From: an uncultured Prevotella sp.
GTDB lineage: Bacteria; Bacteroidota; Bacteroidia; Bacteroidales; Bacteroidaceae
Assembly (NCBI GenBank): GCA_945833995.1
Contig: CAMAGM010000010.1
Location: forward strand, 1-36,882
Reading direction: 5' to 3'
DNA length: 36,882 bases
Both the position numbers and the translations under genes were made by a program. Below the pieces are notes generated by a model. The model ran no database searches, had not been told where the DNA came from, and saw nothing but the letters and a program-made list of their open reading frames with translations. The first letter of the stretch is position 1. Each line of letters opens with the position of its first letter. Of the stretch, positions 8,411 through 16,740 are shown in pieces.

Positions 8411-10360
8411 TTAATATCTCGTTTCTATTGTCTTCGACATTGGTTGCAGGCATGAGCGGTCGTCGCATGCCTGATAGTTGATGGTGAACTTTATGCTTCC
8501 ATTTCTTCCTGCCGTGAACTTCTGCTTGAACACCACCTCGTTCTCATACACCACGGTGCCTGTGGTGTTGAGCATGCGTCCTGTAGGTTTCTGAAGCTCG
8601 CCTACGAGTTTTCCTTTGCCATTCAAGTCAATGTCGTAGGTGGTTACGATGTAAGGGTCTTGCTCCGACACTGCAGAATAGATATGGTAGCCGGGATGGA
8701 TTTTTGCCCTCACCATGAGCGTCTTGTTGCCGTTGCCGTTGTCCTCAACTGCGGCAGAGAGCTGCACGGGCTCTTCGGTGGTAGTGGCTTGGGTCACTCT
8801 GGCAAGCTGGCTCTCGTCCACGTCGTCGTATTTCAGCACCGAATAGTCGTTGCCCGGTGTAGCTGGGTCAAGGTCGTTGACAAGCCACAGCCAACCGCCG
8901 TTCTCGGTGAAGAAGAGCTTCTTCTCATATTTCTTGTACCAAGCGCGGAACTCTTGCGCATTGTCGTAGCGCAGCAGCGTGTAGCGGTAGAGCAGTCGCT
9001 TAGCCTTCTCCACGTCCTCGCCTTTCTCCCAAAGGCTAATTGCCTTGTCCAAGATGCGCTTGTCGTTATTGGCTATGCTGAGGCTCTTGGCATCCTCGTC
9101 GAGCAGAAGTCCATAGTTGCTGGTCGTGCCGTAGAAGTAAGGACGGTTGTCGGTGTAGTATTTGTTGTATTTCTCAATGTCGGTGCCAAACTGTTGGAAC
9201 AACTCGCCCGCAGCTTGCTGCACAAACTGCTCGTATGTGGGTTTTGGCTGAGGGTGCTCTGCCATCTGCAGATACATCCTGTCCATGTCGGTGAGCTTTC
9301 CGCCAGCAGCCTCAATCTTCTTTACCGAGTCTGCCACGTGTCTCGTCTGCTCATCATATTTCTTTAGCATTTCGATGTAGTCGTCGTAGGTTTCCTTGCG
9401 CAAGCGTGACTTCATGTCGTCGGCATTGGTGCGGGTTGAGATTCCCTCGTAGAGCTTGCGTGCGATGACATGCTGACCGGCAAACTTGCTTATGTAGATC
9501 ACTGCATTGGCAAACACGGGCTTTGCCTCGTCGGTCATATCGGCTGGCGAGGCTGCGAATCCCCAGTGCAGCCAGTTGGCATGGCGACCTATGGCAATGG
9601 CATCGTATGACTTCGCGCTCTCGCCGCCTGAGATTATCTCTGTCTCAGGCGAGTCGGCATAGCCCCATGGGCGCGACACCATTCCCACCTTAAAGCCATT
9701 GTGGGTCATATAGCCCTTGTTCTGCACGCGCCACATCTTTGTGGTCTCAGGCAGCGGAGTGCCGTAGGTGGCTGCATACTCCTTCGCTCCCTCTGGAGTT
9801 GGGCGGTCAACCATAGTCAGCTTCACTGGATATGGCCCGCGGAAGATGTCGTGCTTGGTGTTCATGCCAAAGGCGTGAGCGTCGAGGCAGAGGCAATACC
9901 AGTCGTTCTTCACTCCTATGCGCCTGCCCACGGTCTCGCCTTCCTCGGCAATGGTGATTACGGGGCGGTCGAAATTGTCGGGCACATAGCGTGCATAGAC
10001 GAGCTTCGAGAATCGTCCGTTTTCGCTTATCGTCCGGCGTGGCTCAATGGGTTTTGGGTCGCCGTCGATGATGGTCACGTCGTAGTCGTTCGACATGGTG
10101 TAGTGGTAGTCCTTGCCACTTATCGCCTTCACTGTCGTGAAATATTCCTTCAGATATGTCTCCCATGCCGCCATGCGCTGTGCCGCGCTCCTGTCGTAGG
10201 CAGCGGTGTCGTAGGCTCCTATGCCCATTGTCTCCATGTCGGAATGGCCGCCAACGTAGAGAACCCTCAGGTTGGTCTTCTTCACTGCGGCTGATGTCGT
10301 GACGCATATAGCGAGAGCCATCAAGATTGCACTAAATACTTTTTTAATCATAGTTTGCAT
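8411..10360 (-). CDS. Secreted protein with ThuA-like N-terminal region and DsbD-alpha-like C-terminal domain
   Basis: First gene of the SusCD operon (649 aa); SusC follows after 24 bp. A Sec signal peptide covers about residues 1-24 (start M1, or M4 at 10351). Residues 28-300 resemble a ThuA/class-I-amidotransferase-like fold: LRVLYVGGHSD early, and later GRHANWLHWGFAASP followed by MTDEAKPVFANAVIYISKF. The middle is helical. From about residue 540 the protein resembles the N-terminal (alpha) domain of DsbD: HPGYHIYS, then YQACDDRSCLQP with Cys632 and Cys637, the pair that DsbD-alpha uses for thiol-disulfide exchange. No membrane electron-carrying domain is present. It is probably a periplasmic redox partner, perhaps of the TlpA-like protein at the operon end (inference). 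The family is not named with certainty. Confidence 0.7.
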   Translation of the reverse strand: MQTMIKKVFSAILMALAICVTTSAAVKKTNLRVLYVGGHSDMETMGIGAYDTAAYDRSAAQRMAAWETYLKEYFTTVKAISGKDYHYTMSNDYDVTIIDGDPKPIEPRRTISENGRFSKLVYARYVPDNFDRPVITIAEEGETVGRRIGVKNDWYCLCLDAHAFGMNTKHDIFRGPYPVKLTMVDRPTPEGAKEYAATYGTPLPETTKMWRVQNKGYMTHNGFKVGMVSRPWGYADSPETEIISGGESAKSYDAIAIGRHANWLHWGFAASPADMTDEAKPVFANAVIYISKFAGQHVIARKLYEGISTRTNADDMKSRLRKETYDDYIEMLKKYDEQTRHVADSVKKIEAAGGKLTDMDRMYLQMAEHPQPKPTYEQFVQQAAGELFQQFGTDIEKYNKYYTDNRPYFYGTTSNYGLLLDEDAKSLSIANNDKRILDKAISLWEKGEDVEKAKRLLYRYTLLRYDNAQEFRAWYKKYEKKLFFTENGGWLWLVNDLDPATPGNDYSVLKYDDVDESQLARVTQATTTEEPVQLSAAVEDNGNGNKTLMVRAKIHPGYHIYSAVSEQDPYIVTTYDIDLNGKGKLVGELQKPTGRMLNTTGTVVYENEVVFKQKFTAGRNGSIKFTINYQACDDRSCLQPMSKTIETRY

Positions 10361-10421
10361 ATTTTTTGTTATCGTTTTATATCTTCTACAATCAAACGAG
10401 ACAAAAGGCTACGATTTTTTA

Positions 10422-10429
10422 CAAATTTA
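10422..10429 (-). promoter_or_regulatory. Candidate -7 element for the 649aa-SusC-SusD-TlpA operon
   Basis: Read on the minus strand this is TAAATTTG, matching TAnnTTTG, 62 bp before the start at 10360. I find no good -33 TTG. The operon may instead use the divergently encoded ECF sigma factor, whose target motif is not known. Confidence 0.35.
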
Positions 10430-10440
10430 TTGCATTTTGG

Positions 10441-10470
10441 TTGTTTATCCGAAAATTATTCGTAATTTTG
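10441..10470 (+). promoter_or_regulatory. Promoter of the ECF sigma/FecR genes
   Basis: TTG at 10441-10443, 19 bp of spacer and TAATTTTG at 10463-10470 fit the Bacteroidetes housekeeping promoter (-33 TTG, -7 TAnnTTTG), 22 bp before the start codon at 10493. The transcript leader would be very short. The divergent operon starts 131 bp away on the other strand, so both promoters share this 132-bp interval. Confidence 0.7.
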
Positions 10471-10492
10471 CAGCCAAAATGTTACGGTTTTA

Positions 10493-10993
10493 ATGAATAA
10501 AGAAGAGTTTGAGGAGGCTTTCAGAAAGCACTACACGCCACTGGTCAGCTACGTCAGGACTTTGGTAGCCGACGAGGAAGACTGTCACGACATTGTCGGG
10601 ACGGCATTTGAGGGCATCTGGAAAAACCTTCAGAGGATTAACCCCGACTCGGTGCGTGGCTATCTCTACAGCTCTGCGAACCACCTCGCCATAAACCATC
10701 TGCGCAAGCAACAACGCCACCGACAATACATCGGCCACTACAGGCACATTGCCTCAGAGGCAGTGACCGACGACACGCTGCGCGAGCACGACGAGAGGCT
10801 AAGCATGGCAATGAGGGTGGTCGATACGCTGAAAGAGCCTACAAGAACAATACTCATAAGATGCTACATCGACGGAAAACAATACAAGGAGGTGGCTGAG
10901 GAAATGGACGTAAGCATAAGCATGATAAAGAAACACATTGGGAAAGCACTGCAAATGCTTGCGGAATTTAGACAAAAAATGCTAAAAACGTAG
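10493..10993 (+). CDS. ECF-type RNA polymerase sigma-70 factor
   Basis: Sigma factor of 166 aa, the normal length for Bacteroidetes ECF sigmas. Region 2 is at about 5-75 (YTPLVSYVRTLVADEEDCHDIV, then GYLYSSANHLAINHLRK). Region 4 is at about 110-160 (IDGKQYKEVAEEMDVSISMIKKHIGKAL), a helix-turn-helix for the -35-like element. It is followed after 46 bp by a FecR-type anti-sigma gene and lies divergent to an operon whose SusC carries an STN domain. This is the standard arrangement of trans-envelope cell-surface signalling. The likely target is the minus-strand operon 2281-10360. Confidence 0.93.
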   Translation: MNKEEFEEAFRKHYTPLVSYVRTLVADEEDCHDIVGTAFEGIWKNLQRINPDSVRGYLYSSANHLAINHLRKQQRHRQYIGHYRHIASEAVTDDTLREHDERLSMAMRVVDTLKEPTRTILIRCYIDGKQYKEVAEEMDVSISMIKKHIGKALQMLAEFRQKMLKT

Positions 10994-11039
10994 CCATTGC
11001 GTACCATTTGATTGTATTATACACTAAAGCAAGCTTATT

Positions 11040-12062
11040 ATGGACAACGAAGAAAAAGACAATATCACGATAGACGAACTGAAAGACCTGATGGCACTGG
11101 CTCAGGCTGCCGACATGCAAGGCAGAAACGAGGACGTGGAGGAGCGTCTGCAACAGTTCTACGGCAAGCAACAGGCAAAGAAGCGGAAGGCAAGGCTGTG
11201 GCGCATCGGCATGGCTGCAGCTGCCGCCATAGCCTTGTTGCTCACGATGGCGATTTGGAATGGAGTGGCAGAAAACGAGACTCCACAGGAGCAGCAGCCC
11301 ATCGTTTTCTACATAGCCAAGCCTAAGGCAAACATAGAGGTGAAGACAGAGCGGGGCACAAGGCTGCGCTGCCTGACAAACAACAGCGACGAGGAGCTCG
11401 TGGCGGAGGCGTTGCCCACTGAGGCAGAGGCAGAGCGCATTGTGGTGGACGTGCCACAGGGAGAGAAACTCACAGTGGCGTTGCCCGATGGCTCAAAAGT
11501 GTATATGCACGCCGGAAGCAGCCTGAAATTCCCTTCGCGGTTTGCCGACTCGCTGCGTCTCGTGGAGCTGCGAGGCGAGGCTTATTTCGTGGTGGCGAGG
11601 AATCCGGAGCAGCCTTTCGTGGTGCGCACGCAGACGATGCAGACAACGGTGCTCGGCACGGAGTTCAACATCTTGGCAGAGGGAACGCCCGCCGACTGCG
11701 TCTCCTTGGTGTCGGGCAGCGTCAAGGTGTCGGCAGGTGGTAAGCGCCGCATCATCAAGCCAGGACAGCAGCTCAGCGTCTCGCCCGAGGGCAAGCTCAC
11801 GGTGAGGGAGGTTGACATGACTCCTTACACCTCGTGGCGCGACGGCTACATATATTTCGACAACGTAAGCCTAAAGGAAGCCCTCCTAAACATTGCCAAG
11901 GAGTTCAACTGCAACGTTGAGTTCTGCCATCAGGACCTTCTCGACACCAAGGTGCATTTCGTTGCCGACCGCTCCGAGGGCATCAAGGGTGTCATAGATG
12001 GGCTGAACATGATGAAGATCGTGAATGTTGACTTCGAGGGCCACATGATCGTTGTATATTGA
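11040..12062 (+). CDS. FecR-family anti-sigma regulator with DUF4974 domain
   Basis: Inner-membrane regulator of 340 aa. A short cytoplasmic N-terminus (1-51) should bind the sigma factor. One transmembrane helix is at about 53-73 (WRIGMAAAAAIALLLTMAIW). The periplasmic FecR domain is at about 137-245 (VPQGEKLTVALPDGSKVYMH, ELRGEAYFVVARN, VLGTEFNI). The C-terminal DUF4974 at about 275-340 (VSLKEALLNIAKEFNCNVEF) is itself related to STN domains and is a plausible docking site for the STN of the SusC at 4883-8386. The TGA stop codon is inside a heptad-repeat hairpin (12060 onward). Confidence 0.93.
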   Translation: MDNEEKDNITIDELKDLMALAQAADMQGRNEDVEERLQQFYGKQQAKKRKARLWRIGMAAAAAIALLLTMAIWNGVAENETPQEQQPIVFYIAKPKANIEVKTERGTRLRCLTNNSDEELVAEALPTEAEAERIVVDVPQGEKLTVALPDGSKVYMHAGSSLKFPSRFADSLRLVELRGEAYFVVARNPEQPFVVRTQTMQTTVLGTEFNILAEGTPADCVSLVSGSVKVSAGGKRRIIKPGQQLSVSPEGKLTVREVDMTPYTSWRDGYIYFDNVSLKEALLNIAKEFNCNVEFCHQDLLDTKVHFVADRSEGIKGVIDGLNMMKIVNVDFEGHMIVVY

Positions 12063-12148
12063 AGATTGAATATTTAATATTGAAGGTTGAATTGCTGCGC
12101 CTACAAACAACGCATAGCAATTCAACCTTCAATATTCAATGTTCAACC
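12060..12148. repeat. Inverted heptad-repeat hairpin between convergent genes
   Basis: Heptads such as AGATTGA, ATATTGA and AGGTTGA start on the FecR stop codon. The sequence at 12076-12096 is perfectly complementary over 21 bp to 12116-12136, with further GCG/CGC pairing inside. The right arm runs up to the stop codon of the minus-strand transporter at 12149. Functionally it may be a bidirectional terminator. The arm unit differs from other loci, but the design (7-bp arms, short core) is the same. Confidence 0.8.
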
Positions 12149-13843
12149 TTATTTCCTTCCCATTCTTGCTTCTATGACATTAACTACGTAGTCGCCAAGT
12201 TTCTCACACTCGCTTACGATGTCCATATACATGGTGCCGATGGCGTAGGAGTATTCGTGGTCGTTCACGTCGTTGATGTTTTGGTTGCGCAGCTGGTTGC
12301 GGTAGTTGTTTATCTCGTTCTCGATGTTGTACGAGCGGTTGATGTCGAAGTTGTCCTTCCTGCCGAGCAACAGGACGTTCATCTGCGTGAGGCTGTCGTC
12401 GGTGAGCTCCATCATCTGGTGGATGTGCTCATACTGCCGCTCGGTGAAGTCCTCCTTGCTTGCCTTCTTGCGGTTGAGCGTGCGGGCAATGTTGTAGCAG
12501 CTGTCGCCGATGCTCTCCAGCTCGGAGATCTCGCGCAGCATGGCGCGGATTTTCGCCTTGGTGTCGTCGGAGAGGTGGGCATCGCTCACTCCGTCGAGAT
12601 ATTTCGCTATCTCAATCTCCATGTTGTCGGTGATGCTCTCATATTTCTCAATCCTCGAGAAGAGCTTGTTGAAGGCGGAGTCGTCGGTGGTCCCGAGCAG
12701 GTCGCGCACGAAATAGTACATCTTGTGTACGCGCTCGGCGAAAATCTGAATCTCCTTCTGTGCCTCCAGCACGGAGAGCTCTGGGGTCTTCATGATGGTG
12801 TTGCCGCCAATGTAGGTGAGGCGGAACTCCTCCTCCTCCTCAGTGGTCTTAGGCTTTATTATCTTGCAGACGAGCTTCTCTATCTGCGGGATGAACCAAA
12901 TGAGGATGAAGGTGTTGGTGACGTTGAAGCAGGTGTGGAAGGCGGCGAGGATGATTGGCAGTCGGGCGGCGAGCTGCGCGGTGGTGAGGCTGTGGTCGTC
13001 GGGATTGTAGCCCACGAAAGAGCATACCGTGTTGACGAACGGATAGAACAGGCAGAGCACCCAAACGACGCCTATGACGTTGAACACGAGGTGTGCCATG
13101 GCAGCACGGCGTGCCTGTGCGTTGGCACCGAGCGCGGCGAGATTGGCGGTGGCGGTGGTGCCGATGTTCTCTCCCATCACGAGGGCGATGCCAAGATAGA
13201 TGGGCAGCACGCCTGTGGAGCAGAGGAGGATGGTGATTGCCATCACTGCTGCCGACGACTGCACTATGCAGGTTATGACGGTGCCTATGAGCAGGAAGAT
13301 GATGATGGTGAGATGGCTGCCCGTGTCGAACGAGCTGAAGAACTCAATTACCGAGGGGTTGTGCTCGAGGTCGAGCTCCTTTCCCGCCCCACTGAGCAAC
13401 ACGAGGGAGAAAAACAGGAAAGCGATGCCGAAGAGGAAGTCTCCAATGTAGCGCTTGCTCTTGGAGTAGATGAGCATGATGCCAAGGAAGAAGGCGGGGA
13501 AGACCACCGTGGTGAGATCGACGTTGAAACCGAGGCTCATGATCCATGCCGTGAGCGTGGTTCCGATGTTGGCACCCATAATCACCGAGATGGCTTGCGC
13601 GAGGGTCAGCAGTCCGGCATTGACAAAGGACACCGTCATCACCGTTGTGGCGGAGGACGATTGCACCGAACAGGTCACGAACATACCGGTGAGCATACCG
13701 GTGAAACGGTTTCTGGTCATCGTGGCGAGAATGTGTCGCAACTGCGATCCAGCCATTTTCTGAAGGGCCTCGCTCATCACTTTCATACCATAGATTAGTA
13801 AAGCGAGTGACCCGATAATCTTAAAAAAAATCCAAATCGACAT
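12149..13843 (-). CDS. Na+/phosphate cotransporter family protein (NptA type, PhoU-like tail), copy 2
   Basis: Paralogue of the 283-1992 protein, 564 aa when started at MSIWIFFKIIG (13843). The reading frame is open further upstream, but that extension has no homologous match to copy 1 and runs into the divergent promoter region, so I reject it. It has both QSS repeats (CSVQSSSATTVMTVSF, CIVQSSAAVMAIT) and both GxNIGTT loops (GANIGTTLTAW, GENIGTTATAN), followed by the helical PhoU-like C-terminal part. The sequence is closely similar to copy 1 throughout and lies in opposite orientation. It is probably a second sodium-phosphate importer with different regulation; the cargo is inferred from the family. 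Confidence 0.9.
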   Translation of the reverse strand: MSIWIFFKIIGSLALLIYGMKVMSEALQKMAGSQLRHILATMTRNRFTGMLTGMFVTCSVQSSSATTVMTVSFVNAGLLTLAQAISVIMGANIGTTLTAWIMSLGFNVDLTTVVFPAFFLGIMLIYSKSKRYIGDFLFGIAFLFFSLVLLSGAGKELDLEHNPSVIEFFSSFDTGSHLTIIIFLLIGTVITCIVQSSAAVMAITILLCSTGVLPIYLGIALVMGENIGTTATANLAALGANAQARRAAMAHLVFNVIGVVWVLCLFYPFVNTVCSFVGYNPDDHSLTTAQLAARLPIILAAFHTCFNVTNTFILIWFIPQIEKLVCKIIKPKTTEEEEEFRLTYIGGNTIMKTPELSVLEAQKEIQIFAERVHKMYYFVRDLLGTTDDSAFNKLFSRIEKYESITDNMEIEIAKYLDGVSDAHLSDDTKAKIRAMLREISELESIGDSCYNIARTLNRKKASKEDFTERQYEHIHQMMELTDDSLTQMNVLLLGRKDNFDINRSYNIENEINNYRNQLRNQNINDVNDHEYSYAIGTMYMDIVSECEKLGDYVVNVIEARMGRK

Positions 13844-13870
13844 ATTTTTATTTAAATTAGTTATGCTTTC

Positions 13871-13901
13871 TTTGCAATGTCGTTTTTTTGGCGTAACTTT
13901 A
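13871..13901 (+). promoter_or_regulatory. Promoter of the nucleoside kinase gene
   Basis: TTTG at 13871-13874, a 19-bp spacer and TAACTTTA at 13894-13901 (one mismatch to TAnnTTTG). The transcript would start near 13908. This rules out the upstream ATG at 13877 and supports initiation at 13925. Confidence 0.6.
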
Positions 13902-13924
13902 CCCTCGATAAACCTCAAAACGAA

Positions 13925-15592
13925 ATGGAAATGAAACAGACTGTACAAATCCGTTGCAAAAATAATAAAAAAACGGTAAACATCAGCATCGGAAGCTCAC
14001 TTTCTGAGATTTTTGATGAAATTAACCTAAAAATGGACTTCGGACCGGTCAGTGCGAAGGTGAACAACAAGGTTGAGGGTCTAAACTACCGCGTCTATAA
14101 CAACAAGGACGTGGAATTCCTCGACCTCCACTCCCACTCTGCCATGCGCGCCTACACGCGAACGCTATTCTTCATCCTGTGCAAGGCTGCCAACGACATT
14201 TTCCCCAACAAGAAGATGGTGATCGACATCCCAGTGTCTAACGGCTACTACTGCGACCTGCAGCTTGGACGTGAGCTGACGGAGGAGGACGTGGAGCGAG
14301 TGAGGGCGAGGATGCAGGAGGTGATAGATGCGCGCATGCCAATACACCGCCACGAGTGCACCACGGAGGAGGCAATACGAATATTCTCCGAGGTGGGCGA
14401 CGAGGCAAAGGTGAAGCTGCTCAGGAGCACGGGGAAGCTCTACACCTTATATTATGATATAGACGGCTACAAGGACTACTACTATGGCACGATGCTCACC
14501 AACACCAGTCAGATTCATCTCTTCGACCTCGTGAAATACTACGACGGTATGCTGCTGCGCCTGCCAACGTCGGACGACCCCTCGAAGCTGGGCGAGCTGA
14601 CACGTCAGGACAAGCTATTCGACATTTTCAAGGAGCACCACCGCTGGCAGGACATAATCGGACTGCGCACCATTGGCGACCTGAACAACGCCGTTGACAA
14701 GGGTTTCACCACCGACCTCATAAACCTCGCCGAGGCTCTGCAGGAGAAGAAAATAGCACGCATTGCCGACACCATAGCCGAGCGCAAAGGTGTGAAGATG
14801 GTGCTTATTGCAGGGCCGTCGTCGAGCGGAAAGACAACCACTTGCAAGCGTCTGTCGATACAGCTGCTCACCAACGGGCTGAAGCCCGTGGGCATATCGC
14901 TCGACGACTATTTCGTTGACCGTGAGAAAACTCCGAAGGACGCCTCGGACGACTACGATTTCGAGCATGTGGAGGCTCTCGACATTCCTCTGCTAAACCG
15001 TCAGATGAACGCCCTGATGGCGGGCGAGGAGGTGGAGCTGCCAAAATACAACTTCCAGACGGGAAAGAGCGAGCGGAGCGGAAGGAAGCTAAAGCTAAAG
15101 GGCAACGAGATTCTCGTGGTGGAGGGAATACACGCCCTGAACCCCATGCTCACGGCTCAGATACCGGAGGAATACAAGTTCCGCGTGTATGCCTCTGCCC
15201 TTACCACCATACTGCTCGACGACCACAACTATGTGCCTACGACCGACAACCGCCTGCTGCGCCGCATAGTGCGCGACTACAAGTATCGTGGCGTGAGCGC
15301 ACAGGAGACAATACGCCGTTGGCCTTCGGTGAGGGCTGGCGAGAACAAGTGGATTTTCCCATTCCAGGAGAATGCCGACGTGATGTTCAACACCGCCATG
15401 CTTTTCGAGTTTGCCGTGATAAAGCAGCAGGCTGAGCCACTGCTCGAACAGGTGCCAGAGAACTGCGAGGAATACAGTCAGGCATACCGCCTACTGAAGT
15501 TCCTGAAATACATACGCCCAATTCCCAACCGACAAGTTCCCCCAACCTCGCTCCTAAGGGAATTCCTCGGCGGAAGCTCGTTTAAGTATTAA
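13925..15592 (+). CDS. Nucleoside (uridine-type) kinase with N-terminal TGS/threonyl-tRNA-synthetase-like region
   Basis: Cytoplasmic P-loop kinase of 555 aa from M at 13925 (MEMKQTV; M at 13931 is also possible). Residues 1-65 look like a TGS domain. Residues about 65-200 resemble the second editing-associated domain of threonyl-tRNA synthetase (DLHSHSAMRAY; IPVSNGYYCDLQL; RHECTTEEAIRIF). From about 285 a uridine-kinase/phosphoribulokinase-type domain follows. It has Walker A GPSSSGKT at 297-304, GISLDDYFVDREKTPKDASD, and EILVVEGIHALNP. This fused architecture is common in Bacteroidetes and clostridia. The exact nucleoside is not determined by sequence. Confidence 0.85.
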   Translation: MEMKQTVQIRCKNNKKTVNISIGSSLSEIFDEINLKMDFGPVSAKVNNKVEGLNYRVYNNKDVEFLDLHSHSAMRAYTRTLFFILCKAANDIFPNKKMVIDIPVSNGYYCDLQLGRELTEEDVERVRARMQEVIDARMPIHRHECTTEEAIRIFSEVGDEAKVKLLRSTGKLYTLYYDIDGYKDYYYGTMLTNTSQIHLFDLVKYYDGMLLRLPTSDDPSKLGELTRQDKLFDIFKEHHRWQDIIGLRTIGDLNNAVDKGFTTDLINLAEALQEKKIARIADTIAERKGVKMVLIAGPSSSGKTTTCKRLSIQLLTNGLKPVGISLDDYFVDREKTPKDASDDYDFEHVEALDIPLLNRQMNALMAGEEVELPKYNFQTGKSERSGRKLKLKGNEILVVEGIHALNPMLTAQIPEEYKFRVYASALTTILLDDHNYVPTTDNRLLRRIVRDYKYRGVSAQETIRRWPSVRAGENKWIFPFQENADVMFNTAMLFEFAVIKQQAEPLLEQVPENCEEYSQAYRLLKFLKYIRPIPNRQVPPTSLLREFLGGSSFKY

Positions 15593-15611
15593 TGTATTGG
15601 GAGATATATTG

Positions 15612-15735
15612 GGAGTTAAAGGAGTTAAGGGAGTTGAAAGGAGTTAAAGACAAATGTGATTGCGCTGAAACTGGGCAGTTAACTAATGTCTTTAACTCCT
15701 TTCAACTCCTTTAACTCCCTTAACTCCTTAACTCC
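15612..15735. repeat. Inverted nonamer-repeat element (GGAGTTAAA/GGAGTTGAAA arms), copy D
   Basis: The left arm (15612-15651) and right arm (15688-15735) are complementary, including a variant 10-bp unit GGAGTTGAAA present at the same place in both. The 42-nt core, read on the minus strand from GAC to GTC, starts GACATTAGTTAACTGC. It aligns without gaps to the core inside the GH3 gene at 28009-28050 (28 of 42 identical by my count). The right arm touches the stop codon of dusB. Confidence 0.85.
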
Positions 15736-16716
15736 TTATCTCCACAACTTCCTCGTCTCCTCAAGTATTCCCTCAAGTTCCGCCGTCGTCGTGGCACGCA
15801 GCATGGCTATGCGGGTTTGACGGAAGTCGGGAATGCCTTTGAAGATGGGTGAGGCGGCGAGATGGCGGCGGGTGTGGAGAATGCCTCGGTACTCGTCGAT
15901 GCGCTCAACGTTGATGCGGAGCTGCTCCTTCAGCACGTCGAGTTTCCAACTGTTGTCCAACGACGGGTCGGGTTGGCGGCCTTCGAGATGGTCGCGTATC
16001 TCCTTGAAAATCCATGGTCGGCCGAAAGTGGCACGACCTATCATCACGGCATCAACGCCATAGTCGGCAAAGGCTCGGCTGACATCTTCGGGCGAGCAGA
16101 TGTCGCCATTGCCGATGATGGGGATTCTTATGCGTGGATTACGCTTAACCTCAGCTATAGGGTTCCAGTCGGCAGAGCCAGTGTACATCTGCGAGCGGGT
16201 GCGTCCGTGGATTGTCAGTGCGGCTATGCCACAGTCCTGCAGCTGTTCGGCAAGAGTGGGAATGATGATGTTGTCGGCAGTCCACCCGAGGCGTGTCTTG
16301 ACGGTCACGGGCAGGCTTACTGCCTTTACCACCTCGCGCGTAATGTCGAGAAGTAGGGGAATGTTCTGCAACATTCCCGCTCCAGCACCCTTGCCCGCCA
16401 CTTTCTTCACGGGGCAGCCGAAATTGATGTCGATGAGGTCGGGCTTTGCCTGTTCCACAATCTTTGCCGCCTCCACCATGTCCTCGACGCTGCGTCCGTA
16501 GATCTGAATGCCCACGGGTCGCTCCTCGTCGCTGATGGTCAGCTTGTTCATTGTTGATTTAACCGACCTCACCAGTGCCTCGGCACTGACAAACTCGGTA
16601 TATACCATCGATGCTCCGAACCGTTTGCAGAGCAGTCGGAATCCAATGTCGGTAACGTCCTCCATTGGTGCCAGGAACACTGGCTTGTCTCCAAATTCTA
16701 TGTTTCCTATTTTCAT
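15736..16716 (-). CDS. dusB: tRNA-dihydrouridine synthase (DusB type)
   Basis: Flavin-dependent enzyme that reduces uridine in the tRNA D-loop; 326 aa. A TIM barrel carries FLAPMEDVTDIGFR near residue 17, the catalytic-Cys motif INFGCPVKKVAGKGAG near 100, HGRTRSQMYTGSADW near 165, IGNGDICSPED and MIGRATFGRPW. The start MKIGNIEF (16716) is chosen because the longer frame to 16791 is encoded by the flanking repeat. The stop codon directly adjoins a GGAGTTAAG repeat arm. The DusB label, rather than another Dus subgroup, rests on overall resemblance. Confidence 0.9.
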   Translation of the reverse strand: MKIGNIEFGDKPVFLAPMEDVTDIGFRLLCKRFGASMVYTEFVSAEALVRSVKSTMNKLTISDEERPVGIQIYGRSVEDMVEAAKIVEQAKPDLIDINFGCPVKKVAGKGAGAGMLQNIPLLLDITREVVKAVSLPVTVKTRLGWTADNIIIPTLAEQLQDCGIAALTIHGRTRSQMYTGSADWNPIAEVKRNPRIRIPIIGNGDICSPEDVSRAFADYGVDAVMIGRATFGRPWIFKEIRDHLEGRQPDPSLDNSWKLDVLKEQLRINVERIDEYRGILHTRRHLAASPIFKGIPDFRQTRIAMLRATTTAELEGILEETRKLWR

Positions 16717-16740
16717 ATTTTCTTTTTGGGAAGGGAGATT

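Noticed and set aside
12059..13798. Long plus-strand open frame (579 codons) opposite the second Na/Pi transporter
   Set aside because: It is the antisense shadow of a well-recognised gene. The translation is Val/Glu/His-rich with no family features and begins inside a repeat.
13877..13924. N-terminal extension of the nucleoside kinase (16 residues)
   Set aside because: It overlaps a good promoter (-33 at 13871, -7 at 13894), so transcription would begin inside the extension.
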